64,000 nucleotides of DNA from positions 186,001-250,000 of the forward strand of contig JAXHMM010000006.1 in NCBI GenBank assembly GCA_034521445.1, read 5' to 3'. The translations under genes were made by a program, and so were the position numbers. The notes beneath the pieces were generated by a model, which was given only the letters and a program-made list of their open reading frames with translations, made no database searches and was not told the DNA's origin. Positions 1 through 9,086 of this stretch are shown piece by piece (position 1 is the stretch's first letter; the number at the start of each line of letters is the position of its first letter). This stretch comes from Balneolaceae bacterium. GTDB taxonomy: Bacteria; Bacteroidota; Rhodothermia; Balneolales; Balneolaceae.

Positions 1-800
1 AAAACATCATCGCCGTGGCCTCGGGCAAGGGCGGCGTGGGCAAATCCACCGTGGCCGTCAACCTGGCCTGCGGACTGGCCCGTACCGGCGCCAAGGTGGG
101 CCTGCTGGATACCGACATCTACGGGCCAAGCATCCCGACGATGATGGACGCCCACGAGCGCCCCAACATCACCACGCGCAAAAAACTCATTCCGCTCAAG
201 AAGCACGGCGTGCATTTCCTCTCCATGGGACTGCTGGTGGATCCCGACCAGGCTATGATCTGGCGCGGACCCATGGTGACCAGCGCCGTCAAGCAGTTCA
301 TGCAGGAGGTGGAGTGGGGCGAGCTCGACTACATGGTGCTTGACCTGCCCCCGGGCACCGGCGACGTGCAGCTCACCATCGTGCAGACCGTGCCGCTGAC
401 CGGCGCCATCGTGGTCTCCACGCCCCAAAACGTGGCCCTGGACGACGCCCGCAAGGGAGTGGCCATGTTCAAGAAGGTGAACGTACCCGTGCTGGGCATC
501 GTGGAGAACATGGCCTGGTTCACCCCGCCGGAACTTCCCGACAAGAAGTACTACCTCTTCGGCAAACACGGCGCCCGCAACCTGGCCGAGCGCATGGGCA
601 TCAACTTCCTGGGCGAGATTCCCATCGAGGAGAAACTGCGCGAAAGTGGCGACGAAGGCCGGCCCATCGTGCTGCAGGAGGAAGACTCCCTCTCCAAAAA
701 AGCTTTTATGGAGATCTCCCAGAACACCATTCAACAGCTCGCCATCCGCAGGGAGGATCAGGCGCCCACCCAGAAGGTGGATATCAAGATCAAGCCCTAG
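1..800 (+). CDS. mrp: Mrp/NBP35-type P-loop ATPase, 5' partial
   Basis: This is the C-terminal part of an Mrp/ApbC/NBP35 ATPase, a cytosolic carrier that helps assemble and deliver iron-sulfur clusters. The frame is open to the window edge, so the N-terminal MIP18/DUF59 domain and the true start lie outside. The deviant Walker A motif SGKGGVGKST is near the window start, followed by DTDIYGPS and LDLPPGTGD, both hallmarks of the family. The CxxC that normally follows ENMxxF and holds the bridging cluster is absent: the protein reads ENMAWFTPPELPDKKYYLFG, as I recall for Bacteroidota homologues. The stop codon overlaps that of convergent hutG by four bases. The family call is very secure; the effect of the missing cysteines is not known. 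Confidence 0.93.
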   Translation, partial: NIIAVASGKGGVGKSTVAVNLACGLARTGAKVGLLDTDIYGPSIPTMMDAHERPNITTRKKLIPLKKHGVHFLSMGLLVDPDQAMIWRGPMVTSAVKQFMQEVEWGELDYMVLDLPPGTGDVQLTIVQTVPLTGAIVVSTPQNVALDDARKGVAMFKKVNVPVLGIVENMAWFTPPELPDKKYYLFGKHGARNLAERMGINFLGEIPIEEKLRESGDEGRPIVLQEEDSLSKKAFMEISQNTIQQLAIRREDQAPTQKVDIKIKP

Positions 801-1846
801 CGTCCCCGGTGACTCAGGCCCAGCAGGAAATGCCAAACCGTCAATGCCCCCAGCCGCGCCGTCTGGCCATCCCGGTCAAACTGCGGATTCACCTCGGACA
901 GATCAAAGGAGGTTACTTTTTCGTTACGCCCCGCCAGGTAGGCCGCCGTCAGCCAGAGATCCGGCTGCAGGCCGTTGGCGCAGGGCGCGCTCACGCCCGG
1001 GGCAAAAGCCTGGTCCACCGCATCCATATCAAAGGTCACCATAAGCCGTTCAGATAGGTGGTCGTGGAAAAACTCAGGCAGCGAGCTGATGTTGGTCTCC
1101 TCCCGCAACAGACAACGTCCGCCCTGCTCGCGGATATAGTTTATATGGGCGGCAGCCGCAGCGCAAGGCTGCAGGCCTGCCACCATGTAGCGGTCACATG
1201 TACCGGAGGGATGTTCGACGGCCTGCCGGAAAGGTGATCCGGAATGGGGCATGCCTTCCTTGAGGGGGCGCACGTCGGCATGGGCATCCAGATTCAGTAT
1301 GGCAGTGTGGAGCCCTGCGGTTGCATATCCGGAAAAGTGGGCGAAGGCCGTTTCGTGTCCCCCTCCCAGAATCACCGGTACCACGCCCTTCCGAAGATAA
1401 CCGGCCACCACTTCTCCGAAGGCCTCCTGGCTTTGGGCCAGGCTCCCATCCAGCCGAAAATTACCCAGGTCGCGCGTCCGTTCCAGCAGGTGCCGGTGAT
1501 CGCCCGGAGACTCCACATCGGGGGTCATCCTGTAGAGCATGAGCCGGATGGCGTCGGGCGCTTCGGCCGCGCCGGGACGACCCCCGTTGCGGCGGACACC
1601 CTCCTCGGAGGGAAAACCCAGTATCACCGCACGCAGGTCCTTCTCGGGAAGGTCTCCGCCGGCCAGCAGGGGACCCAAGCGGGGGTCATCCCCGTCGGTA
1701 TGGGGAACCGGAATATGAGCCGAGTGGAATTTGGACATGCGGGCGTTGAAGTATGGCTGAGGTGTTTCAACGGTAAAGTACAAACCCCGGACCGCTTCCC
1801 AAAAAACCTCGTTGCGTCCAGGCCCCGCGGTTTTGAAATCAGGCAT
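797..1846 (-). CDS. hutG: Formimidoylglutamase (arginase/ureohydrolase family)
   Basis: The enzyme hydrolyses N-formimidoyl-L-glutamate to glutamate and formamide, the last step of one branch of histidine degradation. The three manganese-ligand motifs of the arginase superfamily are present in order: GGGHE, NLDAHADVR and TFDMDAVD. At 349 residues it is slightly long for HutG because of an N-terminal extension; an internal Met (MSKFHS) is an alternative, but an AAGGA-like ribosome-binding site sits just before the chosen ATG. The substrate is inferred from hutI, hutH and hutU on the same strand nearby, since sequence alone does not cleanly separate HutG from other ureohydrolases. It is separated from hutI by an oppositely oriented lipoprotein gene. 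Confidence 0.82.
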   Translation of the reverse strand: MPDFKTAGPGRNEVFWEAVRGLYFTVETPQPYFNARMSKFHSAHIPVPHTDGDDPRLGPLLAGGDLPEKDLRAVILGFPSEEGVRRNGGRPGAAEAPDAIRLMLYRMTPDVESPGDHRHLLERTRDLGNFRLDGSLAQSQEAFGEVVAGYLRKGVVPVILGGGHETAFAHFSGYATAGLHTAILNLDAHADVRPLKEGMPHSGSPFRQAVEHPSGTCDRYMVAGLQPCAAAAAHINYIREQGGRCLLREETNISSLPEFFHDHLSERLMVTFDMDAVDQAFAPGVSAPCANGLQPDLWLTAAYLAGRNEKVTSFDLSEVNPQFDRDGQTARLGALTVWHFLLGLSHRGR

Positions 1847-1904
1847 TTATTGTCCTTATTTGAGCAGACAACAAGCGCACATCCCGCAATCCGACCCATT
1901 CGAT

Positions 1905-2990
1905 ATGCTTATCCGACGCATGGCCCTCATGATAATGTCCCTGCTGCTCATGGCAGCGTGCAGCCAGCCGCAAAAACAGGAGTCGGCCAGTTCCGCCGAC
2001 GGCGGCGACCCTCTCTCTCTGGGCTCCATTGAATTCCCCAATTCGGCAACCGGCGAAGCCGAGCAGGAACTGCTGACCGGGGTGCTGGCCCTGCACAGTT
2101 TCTGGTATCCCGAGGCGCGCGATCACTTCCGCCGCGCCCGCGAGCTGAACCCGCGCCTGGCCATCGCCTACTGGGGCGAAGCCATGACCCACGACCACCC
2201 GCTCTGGCAGCAGCACGACCAGCAGGCGGGCATGGAGGTTCTCAACGCGCTGGACGAGCAGATCGGCGGGGAGGGCGTCGACTGGACCGATCGCGAGCGC
2301 ATGTACGTGGAGGCGGCTCGCTCGCTCTTTGACCCCGAAAGCAGCCGGGAGGAGCGCATGCAGGCCTGGGCCGAACAGATGGGCGCCATAGCCGAAGCCT
2401 ACCCGGAAGACGACGAAGCTCTCGCTTTTCACGCGCTGGCGCGCATGAGCCTTCCCGGCCACGACTATGACAACCCCGATCCCGCCAAGGTGACCGGAAT
2501 TGCGGCGGACCTGGAGAATATCTACCAGCGCAACCCGCAGCACCCCGGGGCCATGCACTACCTGATTCACGTCTACGACAACGACACCTTCGCGCCCATG
2601 GGACTGCGTCCAGCCATCGACTACGCCGACGTGGCCTACTCCTCCTCCCACGCCATCCACATGCCCAGCCACATCTATCGGCAGATGGAGATGTGGCAGG
2701 AGGTGATCGACGCCAACGTCGCGGCCTGGGAGGCCTCCGTCGCATGGCAGCAGGAGACCGGCCGCCCCCTCCGCGACCGCGACTACCACGCCTACAACTG
2801 GCTGCTGGACACCTACCTGCAGGTGGAGGCGTACGGCGAGGCCTGCGATGTACTCTCCAACGTGCGCAGCATCCGGGCGGAGGCCGATTCGCTGGGACAG
2901 GATCTCGGGCGCATTCCCTCCGTCATCGACCATATGAGCAGCCAGTACGCCGAAGAAACCAAGGAGGGTGCCTTGTCATGTACAGAATAG
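1905..2990 (+). CDS. TPR-like lipoprotein
   Basis: The product is a predicted lipoprotein of 361 residues. The chosen start gives MLIRRMALMIMSLLLMAACSQ, a signal peptide with lipobox LMAAC; the frame is open further upstream, but that would bury the signal. The mature part is alpha-helical and looks like degenerate tetratricopeptide repeats: a segment around LHSFWYPEARDHFRRARELN, then HALARM and HAIHMPSHIY. Proteins of this type are widespread in Bacteroidota with unknown function. It lies between hutG and hutI in the opposite orientation and ends seven bases before the hutI stop. No ribosome-binding site is obvious. Involvement in histidine use cannot be claimed. Confidence 0.75.
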   Translation: MLIRRMALMIMSLLLMAACSQPQKQESASSADGGDPLSLGSIEFPNSATGEAEQELLTGVLALHSFWYPEARDHFRRARELNPRLAIAYWGEAMTHDHPLWQQHDQQAGMEVLNALDEQIGGEGVDWTDRERMYVEAARSLFDPESSREERMQAWAEQMGAIAEAYPEDDEALAFHALARMSLPGHDYDNPDPAKVTGIAADLENIYQRNPQHPGAMHYLIHVYDNDTFAPMGLRPAIDYADVAYSSSHAIHMPSHIYRQMEMWQEVIDANVAAWEASVAWQQETGRPLRDRDYHAYNWLLDTYLQVEAYGEACDVLSNVRSIRAEADSLGQDLGRIPSVIDHMSSQYAEETKEGALSCTE

Positions 2991-2997
2991 CTGATAT

Positions 2998-4212
2998 CTA
3001 ACGCACCGCCTCCCCGCGCTGAAAGACCTGCGTGACGGCGCCCGGACTCCAGTGGTACATCCAAAATTCGGGGTCGGGCGCGTCCACCACCGCCAGGTCG
3101 GCCCATTTGCCCGCCTCCACCGAGCCCACCTCGCGCTCCATGCGCAGCGCCCGCGCCGCCTGCAGGGTGGCCCCCTTGAGGGCCTGGGCGGGACTCAGCC
3201 AGCCCTGTGTGCAGCTCAGCATCATCGCCAGATGCAGGTCGTAGCTGGGTGCCGATCCCGGGTTGAAATCGGTGGCTACCGCCACGGGTACGCCCGCCTC
3301 CAGCAGCCTCCGGCAGTCCAGCGAAGGCTGGCGCGTATAGAGGGAGGCGATGGGCAGGGTGACCCCCACCACGCCGGACTGTGCCATGGCGGCAATGCCC
3401 TCTTCGGAAATCTGCTCCAAGTGATCGGCGCTGGCCGCCTCCAGCTCGCCGGCCAGTTCGGCGCCCCCGCAGGAGCTGAGCTGATCGGCATGCAATTTGG
3501 GCGCCAGTCCCGCCGCCAGTCCCGCCGTCAACACGCGCCGCGCCTCCTCGCGGGTGAAGGCCCCCTCCTCCAGGAAGACGTCACAGAAGCGGGCCAGACC
3601 CTCTTCGGCCACGGCGGGAATCATCTCCTGGCAGACCAGGTCGAGATAGCCCCCGCGGTCGTCCTCGAACTCCGGTGGCAGGGTGTGGGCGCCCAGGAAG
3701 GTGGACACGATGTGCTGCCGTCCCTCCTCCGCCAGTCGGCGGTAGACACGCAGGGTCTTGAGCTCGTGTTCGGTGGACAGCCCGTAGCCGCTTTTGCATT
3801 CCACGGTGGTCACGCCCATGCGCTGCATGCGCCGCAGGAAAGCGAGGGCCTTCTCATGGAGCTCCTCCTCCGTGGCCGCGCGGGTTGCATTCATGGTGGA
3901 GAGAATGCCGCCGCCTTCCTTGTTGATCTCCAGGTAGCTTTTGCCCTGCATGCGGAGGGCAAATTCACGGGGCCGCCATCCCCCGAAGGCCAGGTGCGTG
4001 TGGCAGTCTACCAGGCCGGGGATGACCATGGCGCCCCCGGCGCTGTAGATCCTATGGGTGCGGTACTCGTCTGGCAACTCCTTCTCGGGACCTACCCAGG
4101 CAATGCGCCCCTCCTGCCATGCCACGGCGGCATCTCTTACGGGATGTATCTCGCCCTGTCCGCCCTCGTCGCGGCAGGTTGCCAGATAGCCAATATCTTT
4201 AAGCAGGGGCAT
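2998..4212 (-). CDS. hutI: Imidazolonepropionase
   Basis: HutI opens the imidazolone ring of 4-imidazolone-5-propionate to give N-formimidoyl-L-glutamate, the third step of histidine catabolism. The 404-residue length matches the family. Amidohydrolase metal-site motifs are visible: DCHTHLAFGG near residue 70, the conserved CKSGYGL, KLHADQLSSCGG and ATDFNPGSAPS. The C-terminal half has the usual GATLQAARAL and GKWADLAV stretch. The start codon lies three bases after the hutH stop, so hutH and hutI are almost certainly cotranscribed and translationally coupled. No regulator such as HutC is adjacent. Confidence 0.96.
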   Translation of the reverse strand: MPLLKDIGYLATCRDEGGQGEIHPVRDAAVAWQEGRIAWVGPEKELPDEYRTHRIYSAGGAMVIPGLVDCHTHLAFGGWRPREFALRMQGKSYLEINKEGGGILSTMNATRAATEEELHEKALAFLRRMQRMGVTTVECKSGYGLSTEHELKTLRVYRRLAEEGRQHIVSTFLGAHTLPPEFEDDRGGYLDLVCQEMIPAVAEEGLARFCDVFLEEGAFTREEARRVLTAGLAAGLAPKLHADQLSSCGGAELAGELEAASADHLEQISEEGIAAMAQSGVVGVTLPIASLYTRQPSLDCRRLLEAGVPVAVATDFNPGSAPSYDLHLAMMLSCTQGWLSPAQALKGATLQAARALRMEREVGSVEAGKWADLAVVDAPDPEFWMYHWSPGAVTQVFQRGEAVR

Positions 4213-4215
4213 AGG

Positions 4216-5721
4216 TCAGTTCAGTGATTCCAGCTCCTCTTCCACGAGGCGGACCATGCTGCCCTCCTGCAGCAGGGCGGCGGCCTGGCGGATATCGTCC
4301 CTGAAGTAGTGGTCGGTGTCGGCGTGGGGAATGGCCTCCCGCACATGTTTGTGGGCCAGCTCCACTCCGCGGCCCGGGCGCATGGGCTTGCGAAAATCGA
4401 GGGCCTGCGCCGCCGTGAAGAGCTCGATGGCCAGCACCTGCTCCACGTTCTCAAAAACCTCCAGCAGCTTGAGGGCGCTGATGCTGCCCATGCTCACGTG
4501 ATCTTCCTGTCCCAGGCTGGTCGGGATGGAGTCCACCGAGGAGGGATGGCAGAGTACCTTGTTTTCGGAGACCAGCGCGGCGGCGGTGTACTGGGGAATC
4601 ATGAAACCGGAATTGATGCCGGTCTCCTCCATCAGCAGCTCCGGAAGCCCGTCGTGCCCCTCCAGCAGCAGGTAGGTACGGCGCTCGGAAATGCCGGCGA
4701 ACTCGGCCAGCGCAATCTTGGCGTAATCCAGAGCCAGCGCGAGCGGCTGACCGTGGAAATTCCCCCCGCTGATGATGTCGCCGTCCCCGAACACCAGGGG
4801 GTTGTCCGTCACGGAGTTGATTTCGGTCTCCAGCACCCCGCGCACGTGGCGGAGGGCGTCGCGGCTGGCCCCGTGCACCTGGGGCACGCAGCGCAGGCAG
4901 TAGGGATCCTGAACTTTACCGCAGTTGCGGTGGGACTCCAGGATCTCGCTGTCCTCAAGCAGCAGCCGGATGTTCGCAGCCACCTCCCCGTGTCCCTGGT
5001 GGGGGCGGATACGGTGGATGCGCTCGTCGAAGGGCTTGATACTGCCCTGCAGGGCCTCCAGGCTCATGGCGGCGATCAGGTCGGCCCCCTTGGCCAGGGT
5101 CAGGGCCTTTTCCATAACGTAGACCCCGTAGGCGCTCATGAGCTGGGTGCCGTTGATAAGGGAAAGTCCGTCCTTGGGTTTCAGGTCCACCGGCTCCAGT
5201 CCGTGCTCCTCCAGCACGGGGCCGGCCGGAAGGGTATCTTCTCCGTCGGCATCCCAGAACTCCCCGTAGCCCAGCAGGGGCAGCGACATGTGGGCCAGCG
5301 GAGCCAGGTCGCCCGACGCCCCCACACTGCCCTTTTCGGGGATGGCGGGCACCAGGTCGTGCTCCAGGAAGTCGAGCAGGCGGTCGAAGGTGGATTCGGA
5401 GATGCCCGAGTGGCCGAGTCCCAGCGCGTGGACCTTGAGCTGCAGCATCAGGCGGGAGATCTCCTTCGGCACCAGGTCGCCCACCCCCACCGAATGGGAG
5501 AAGATAAGGTTACGCTGGAGCTGGGCCAGCTCCTCCTCACCCACGCGCTTGTTGGAAAGGGCCCCGAAGCCGGTGTTGATGCCGTAGTAGGCCTCGCCGG
5601 TTTTCAGGGCCTCATCGACCACCCCGCGCGCCCGGCGCAGATCCCCGCGGTCGGTCCTGAGGGATTCCACGCTGCGGGAGAGATCATCGTAAAGACTGGA
5701 GACGGTTATCTTCACAGCCAT
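4216..5721 (-). CDS. hutH: Histidine ammonia-lyase
   Basis: HutH removes ammonia from L-histidine to form urocanate, the first step of the pathway. The 501-residue protein contains the Ala-Ser-Gly triad in GSVGASGDLAPLAHMSL, which self-cyclises into the MIO electrophile. Other family signatures are YGINTGFGALS near the N terminus, QEDHVSMG and the lyase signature GNFHGQPLALALDY. It precedes hutI by three bases and its start overlaps the end of an upstream TonB-C lipoprotein gene by ten bases, so the three probably form one transcript. The identity is secure. Confidence 0.97.
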   Translation of the reverse strand: MAVKITVSSLYDDLSRSVESLRTDRGDLRRARGVVDEALKTGEAYYGINTGFGALSNKRVGEEELAQLQRNLIFSHSVGVGDLVPKEISRLMLQLKVHALGLGHSGISESTFDRLLDFLEHDLVPAIPEKGSVGASGDLAPLAHMSLPLLGYGEFWDADGEDTLPAGPVLEEHGLEPVDLKPKDGLSLINGTQLMSAYGVYVMEKALTLAKGADLIAAMSLEALQGSIKPFDERIHRIRPHQGHGEVAANIRLLLEDSEILESHRNCGKVQDPYCLRCVPQVHGASRDALRHVRGVLETEINSVTDNPLVFGDGDIISGGNFHGQPLALALDYAKIALAEFAGISERRTYLLLEGHDGLPELLMEETGINSGFMIPQYTAAALVSENKVLCHPSSVDSIPTSLGQEDHVSMGSISALKLLEVFENVEQVLAIELFTAAQALDFRKPMRPGRGVELAHKHVREAIPHADTDHYFRDDIRQAAALLQEGSMVRLVEEELESLN

Positions 5722-6341
5722 GGCTTCCGGGTGAATGGGGTTGGGGGGGTAAGGCTCGATGATCCGTTCCCGGTGTTCCTGCGCACCTCGACCTCGTTCA
5801 GCGTAAACTGCAGGGGAACTACCGTGAAGGCGTTGACGGCGACGCCCCGCCAGCGCGCCGGGTGGGAAACAGCCTCCCTGACCACCTCCACGGCGGCCTC
5901 GGTTAGAAAGTAGGCCGGGCTGGACACCTCTCGTATGTTGGCGATGGCGCCGGTGGTGTCCACATAAACCTGCAGCAGCACCTCCCCGGTGCGCTCGGAG
6001 GAGACGTGGTTTTCGGGGTATTGCAAGCGCTCCTGCATGGCCGCCAGTCCCCCTTCGAAAGCGACGGGCCGAAAGTCGGGATGCGGCTCCGCCGAATCGG
6101 CGGGCTGCTCTCCGAGCCGCAGCGGATGTTCGAAGTCGGCGGGACTCACGTAGGCGCCCGCGTCAAAGCCGGGTGCCGGCGTATAGTAGGCGTTCCCGGA
6201 GGAGGCGCATCCGGCCAGCAGCAGGATGGCCGCCGCGCAGAGAAAGGCGGGGAGCAGAGAGACCGGATCCTGGAAGTCGGGATACATGGTATAGCTGCGG
6301 TTCGGCACGTTTCGTTGGCGCATGGTGGTGCAAGTAATCAC
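5712..6341 (-). CDS. Lipoprotein with TonB C-terminal-like domain
   Basis: This protein of up to 209 residues has a hydrophobic segment ending in a lipobox (LLLAGCASS) and a C-terminal region resembling the TonB_C fold: YPENHVSSERTGEVLLQVYV, then DTTGAIANIREVSSP and a closing FTVVPLQFTLNE. TonB C-terminal domains contact TonB-dependent receptors and are normally anchored by an inner-membrane helix; here the anchor appears to be a lipid. The start is uncertain: ATG codons at 6341, 6323 and 6287 are all in frame, and the last gives the shortest signal peptide but one with few basic residues. The 3' end overlaps hutH by ten bases. The family assignment rests on pattern only. Confidence 0.62.
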   Translation of the reverse strand: MITCTTMRQRNVPNRSYTMYPDFQDPVSLLPAFLCAAAILLLAGCASSGNAYYTPAPGFDAGAYVSPADFEHPLRLGEQPADSAEPHPDFRPVAFEGGLAAMQERLQYPENHVSSERTGEVLLQVYVDTTGAIANIREVSSPAYFLTEAAVEVVREAVSHPARWRGVAVNAFTVVPLQFTLNEVEVRRNTGNGSSSLTPPTPFTRKPWL

Positions 6342-6452
6342 TTAATAGCCCACGGTGCAAACGTTTGTTGAGGGCCTCCTGTTAGGATATGCGACCGCGA
6401 CAGCGGATCGCACGGCAACCACGCACAAACATGGAATCAAACAGACCATCGG

Positions 6453-7451
6453 ATGGAATATCGCTTTTTAGGACGCTCCGGACTGAAGGTATCGGCCCTC
6501 TCCTTCGGCTCATGGGTCACCTTCGACAACCAGATAGACGAGGACCTGGCCCGCGAATGCATGAATATAGCCTACGAGGCAGGCGTTAACTTTTTCGACA
6601 ACGCGGAGGTCTACGCCAAGGGCGCCTCGGAAAAGATGATGGGCAGCATCCTTGAAAAGGAGGACTGGAAACGCTCCGACCTGGTGCTCTCCACCAAGAT
6701 CTTCTGGGGCGGGGAAGGACCCAACGACAACGGCCTCTCCTACAAGCACATCATGGAGGGCACCGACGCGGCCCTCGACCGCATGAAGCTGGACTACGTA
6801 GATCTGATCTTCTGCCACCGCCCGGACAAGCACACGCCCATTGAGGAGACGGTCTGGGCCATGAACCAGGTGATCCGCCAGGGCAAGGCCTTCTACTGGG
6901 GCACCAGCGAGTGGACCGCCGAACAGATTCGCGAGGCCTGGCAGGTGGCCCGCCGCCGCAATCTGCGTCCCCCGCTCATGGAGCAGCCGCAGTACAACAT
7001 GTTCAAGCGGCAGAAGGTGGAGGGCGACTTCGCAAGGCTGTACGACGAAATCGGCCTGGGCACCACCATCTGGAGTCCCCTGGCCAGCGGACTGCTGACC
7101 GGCAAGTATAACGACGGGGTGCCCGAGGGCAGCCGTCTTGACCTGGAGGAGTTCGACTGGCTGCGGGAGAAACTGCTGGAAAGCGAGGAGGGCCAGCAAA
7201 AACTTAAAAAGGTGGAACAGCTGGTTCCGGTTGCGAAGGATCTGGGTATCGGCATGCCGGAGCTGGCCCTGGCATGGTGCCTGAAGAACCCCAACGTAAG
7301 CACGGTGATCACCGGCGCCTCCAAGCCGGAGCAGGTGCGCCAGAACATGGGCGCCGTTGAGCACGTGGACAAGCTCACGCCCGAAGTGATGACCCGTATC
7401 GAGGAGATCCTGGACAACAAACCCGAGCCGGAGAAGGACTACCGGCCGTAA
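6453..7451 (+). CDS. Aldo/keto reductase, Kv-beta-like
   Basis: This 332-residue NADPH-dependent aldo/keto reductase closely resembles the potassium-channel beta-subunit and bacterial YghZ group. The catalytic tetrad is visible: Asp and Tyr in FFDNAEVY, Lys in STKIFWGG and His in LIFCHRPD. Cofactor-binding features include YWGTSEW, QPQYNMF, WSPLASGLLTGKY and VITGASKPEQVRQN. In other organisms such enzymes reduce aldehydes and ketones or methylglyoxal; the substrate here is unknown. It is a single gene, divergent from the TonB-like lipoprotein and convergent with an amidohydrolase gene. Confidence 0.92.
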   Translation: MEYRFLGRSGLKVSALSFGSWVTFDNQIDEDLARECMNIAYEAGVNFFDNAEVYAKGASEKMMGSILEKEDWKRSDLVLSTKIFWGGEGPNDNGLSYKHIMEGTDAALDRMKLDYVDLIFCHRPDKHTPIEETVWAMNQVIRQGKAFYWGTSEWTAEQIREAWQVARRRNLRPPLMEQPQYNMFKRQKVEGDFARLYDEIGLGTTIWSPLASGLLTGKYNDGVPEGSRLDLEEFDWLREKLLESEEGQQKLKKVEQLVPVAKDLGIGMPELALAWCLKNPNVSTVITGASKPEQVRQNMGAVEHVDKLTPEVMTRIEEILDNKPEPEKDYRP

Positions 7452-7467
7452 ACTGGACCGGATTCCC

Positions 7468-7483
7468 CGATCCTGCGGGATCG
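7468..7483. repeat. Perfect 6-bp-stem hairpin between convergent genes
   Basis: CGATCC and GGATCG flank a TGCG tetraloop in the 33-base gap between the aldo/keto reductase and amidohydrolase stops. No T-run follows on either strand, so any terminator role is only possible. Confidence 0.4.
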
Positions 7484-7484
7484 C

Positions 7485-8930
7485 CTAATGCTCCTGAATC
7501 TGATCCACCTGCAGGAGATTCCCTTTGATCATCACTCGCTGCCGCGAGCGCATGTTGGCGATGTCCGCCGACGGGTCCTCGTCGAGAATGAGCAGGTTGG
7601 CCATCTTGCCCGCCTCCACCGTACCGAAATCGTCCAGCCGCTGCATGGCGTCGGCCCCGTTGCGGGTGGCCATGGGTATAAGGTCGGCTGCTGGAATGCC
7701 CGCCTGCTGCATAGCCTCCATCTCGTCGAAGATGGAGGGGCCATGGAGCGTACCGGGATTGCCCGCGTCGGTGCCCACGGCGATAGGCAGGCCGGCGTCG
7801 TAGACCGCCTTCAGGTTGGCCAGGTCTTGTTCACTGAGTCGGTCCGTTTCGGGGTTAAAGTTGCTCAGGGCCTGCAGGAAACCTTCCGAAAAGCGCGGAT
7901 GATCGCTGTAGCGGTCGGCGCCTGTTAGCTGATCCCGCGTCTTGGAGTCCACGCACTGCATGGGATCGTTCATGGGATAGCCGGCCACGCCCGCAGCCGC
8001 GCGGTAGGCCAGCATGTAACCGCTGCTCACCACCAGGGTGGGGGTGTAGATGGTGCCCTGCTCCCGGGCCAGATCCAGAAACTCCTGGTCCACGTCCATA
8101 TTCGAAACGCTGTGCACCAGCAGGCGCGTGCCGTTGCGCATGGCCGCCTTAGCCTGCGAAAGGGAGGTGGCGTGGGCGATCACCTGCATGCCCTGCTGCG
8201 AAGCCTCGTCGGCAACAGCTTCCACCCGGTTCATATATTCCTCGCTGTCGTCGTCAAGCTGCCAGAGCTTCACGCCCGTGGCACCCAGGGCGGAGAGGTA
8301 TTTTACGGTACTGCGGCCGGTCTCCTCTGAGTCGAGGGTGACCAGCGTCTTGTCGGCCGGCGTGTTGAGCAGCTGCATGGTGGAGGGCGTCACCAGCGGA
8401 CCCGCAGCCGCCACGTGGGGGGCGCCGGGATCGGCTTCGGCCGAAGCCTGCAGATCCACCGACCAGGGAAAGCCTCCCACATCGTAGACCCCGGTAATGC
8501 CCGAACAGAGATAGGCGTCGTAGTAGCGGTCAGGGTTCTGCCTCTGGTACGCCATGGTCTCCACATAGGGGAGGCTGTCGCGCAGGTCCATCGCGTCGGG
8601 CCGGCTGTCAAAGAACGCCGTCTGGAAAAAGTGCACATGAGCATCCACCAGTCCCGGGGTAATATACTTCCCGCTCACGTCTATCTCCTCGGCGCTGGCC
8701 GGCACGCTGCAGTCTCCCTCCGCGCCCACGCAGGTGATGCGGTCGTCCTCCACCACGATTACACTATTGGCCAGGGCCTCCCCGCCCGTGCCGTCGAAGA
8801 GGGTGGCCCCGCGCAGCACAATGACTTCGGGCGCCTGCTCTACGCCCATCGTGCAGGCGGAGGCGCCCATGATCAGGCCCGTTGCCAAAAAAATAACCGC
8901 AAATCGCTGAATGAATTTCCCTAAGTCCAT
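7485..8930 (-). CDS. Secreted amidohydrolase (imidazolonepropionase-like)
   Basis: The protein is a periplasmic or lipid-anchored metal-dependent hydrolase of about 481 residues. From the chosen ATG it has a hydrophobic signal (FAVIFLATGLIMGASAC); the lipobox is weak, so either signal peptidase is possible. Amidohydrolase motifs follow in order: GLVDAHVHFF, GVKLWQLDDD supplying the probable carbamylated lysine, VIAHATS, LLVHSVSN, and IAVGTDAGNPG. The end has GKMANLLILDEDPSADI, typical of this group. Substrates of such enzymes range from cyclic amides to dipeptides and cannot be inferred. A longer start at 8999 would put 23 residues before the signal and is less likely. Confidence 0.85.
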   Translation of the reverse strand: MDLGKFIQRFAVIFLATGLIMGASACTMGVEQAPEVIVLRGATLFDGTGGEALANSVIVVEDDRITCVGAEGDCSVPASAEEIDVSGKYITPGLVDAHVHFFQTAFFDSRPDAMDLRDSLPYVETMAYQRQNPDRYYDAYLCSGITGVYDVGGFPWSVDLQASAEADPGAPHVAAAGPLVTPSTMQLLNTPADKTLVTLDSEETGRSTVKYLSALGATGVKLWQLDDDSEEYMNRVEAVADEASQQGMQVIAHATSLSQAKAAMRNGTRLLVHSVSNMDVDQEFLDLAREQGTIYTPTLVVSSGYMLAYRAAAGVAGYPMNDPMQCVDSKTRDQLTGADRYSDHPRFSEGFLQALSNFNPETDRLSEQDLANLKAVYDAGLPIAVGTDAGNPGTLHGPSIFDEMEAMQQAGIPAADLIPMATRNGADAMQRLDDFGTVEAGKMANLLILDEDPSADIANMRSRQRVMIKGNLLQVDQIQEH

Positions 8931-9086
8931 GGTAGCGTGGCTTTTGTTGGAGTGGATCATCTTAGAAATACAAAATGCGGGCGGCGAATCCAATTGCAAA
9001 ATTGCCTGCGCCCTCTATATTGCCTGCGCATCCAGCGGGGTGCCCTGACGCCACCGCGCGCTCTATCCAACCCAATACCCGATCCC

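Noticed and set aside
4309-5913. Long open frame on the plus strand opposite hutH (534 codons)
   Set aside because: It is antisense to a secure gene, reads as low-complexity His/Gly/Val-rich sequence without any motif, and arises from GC-rich third positions. Similar shadows oppose hutU (12181-13815), gyrA (54219-55544) and hutI (3052-4227).
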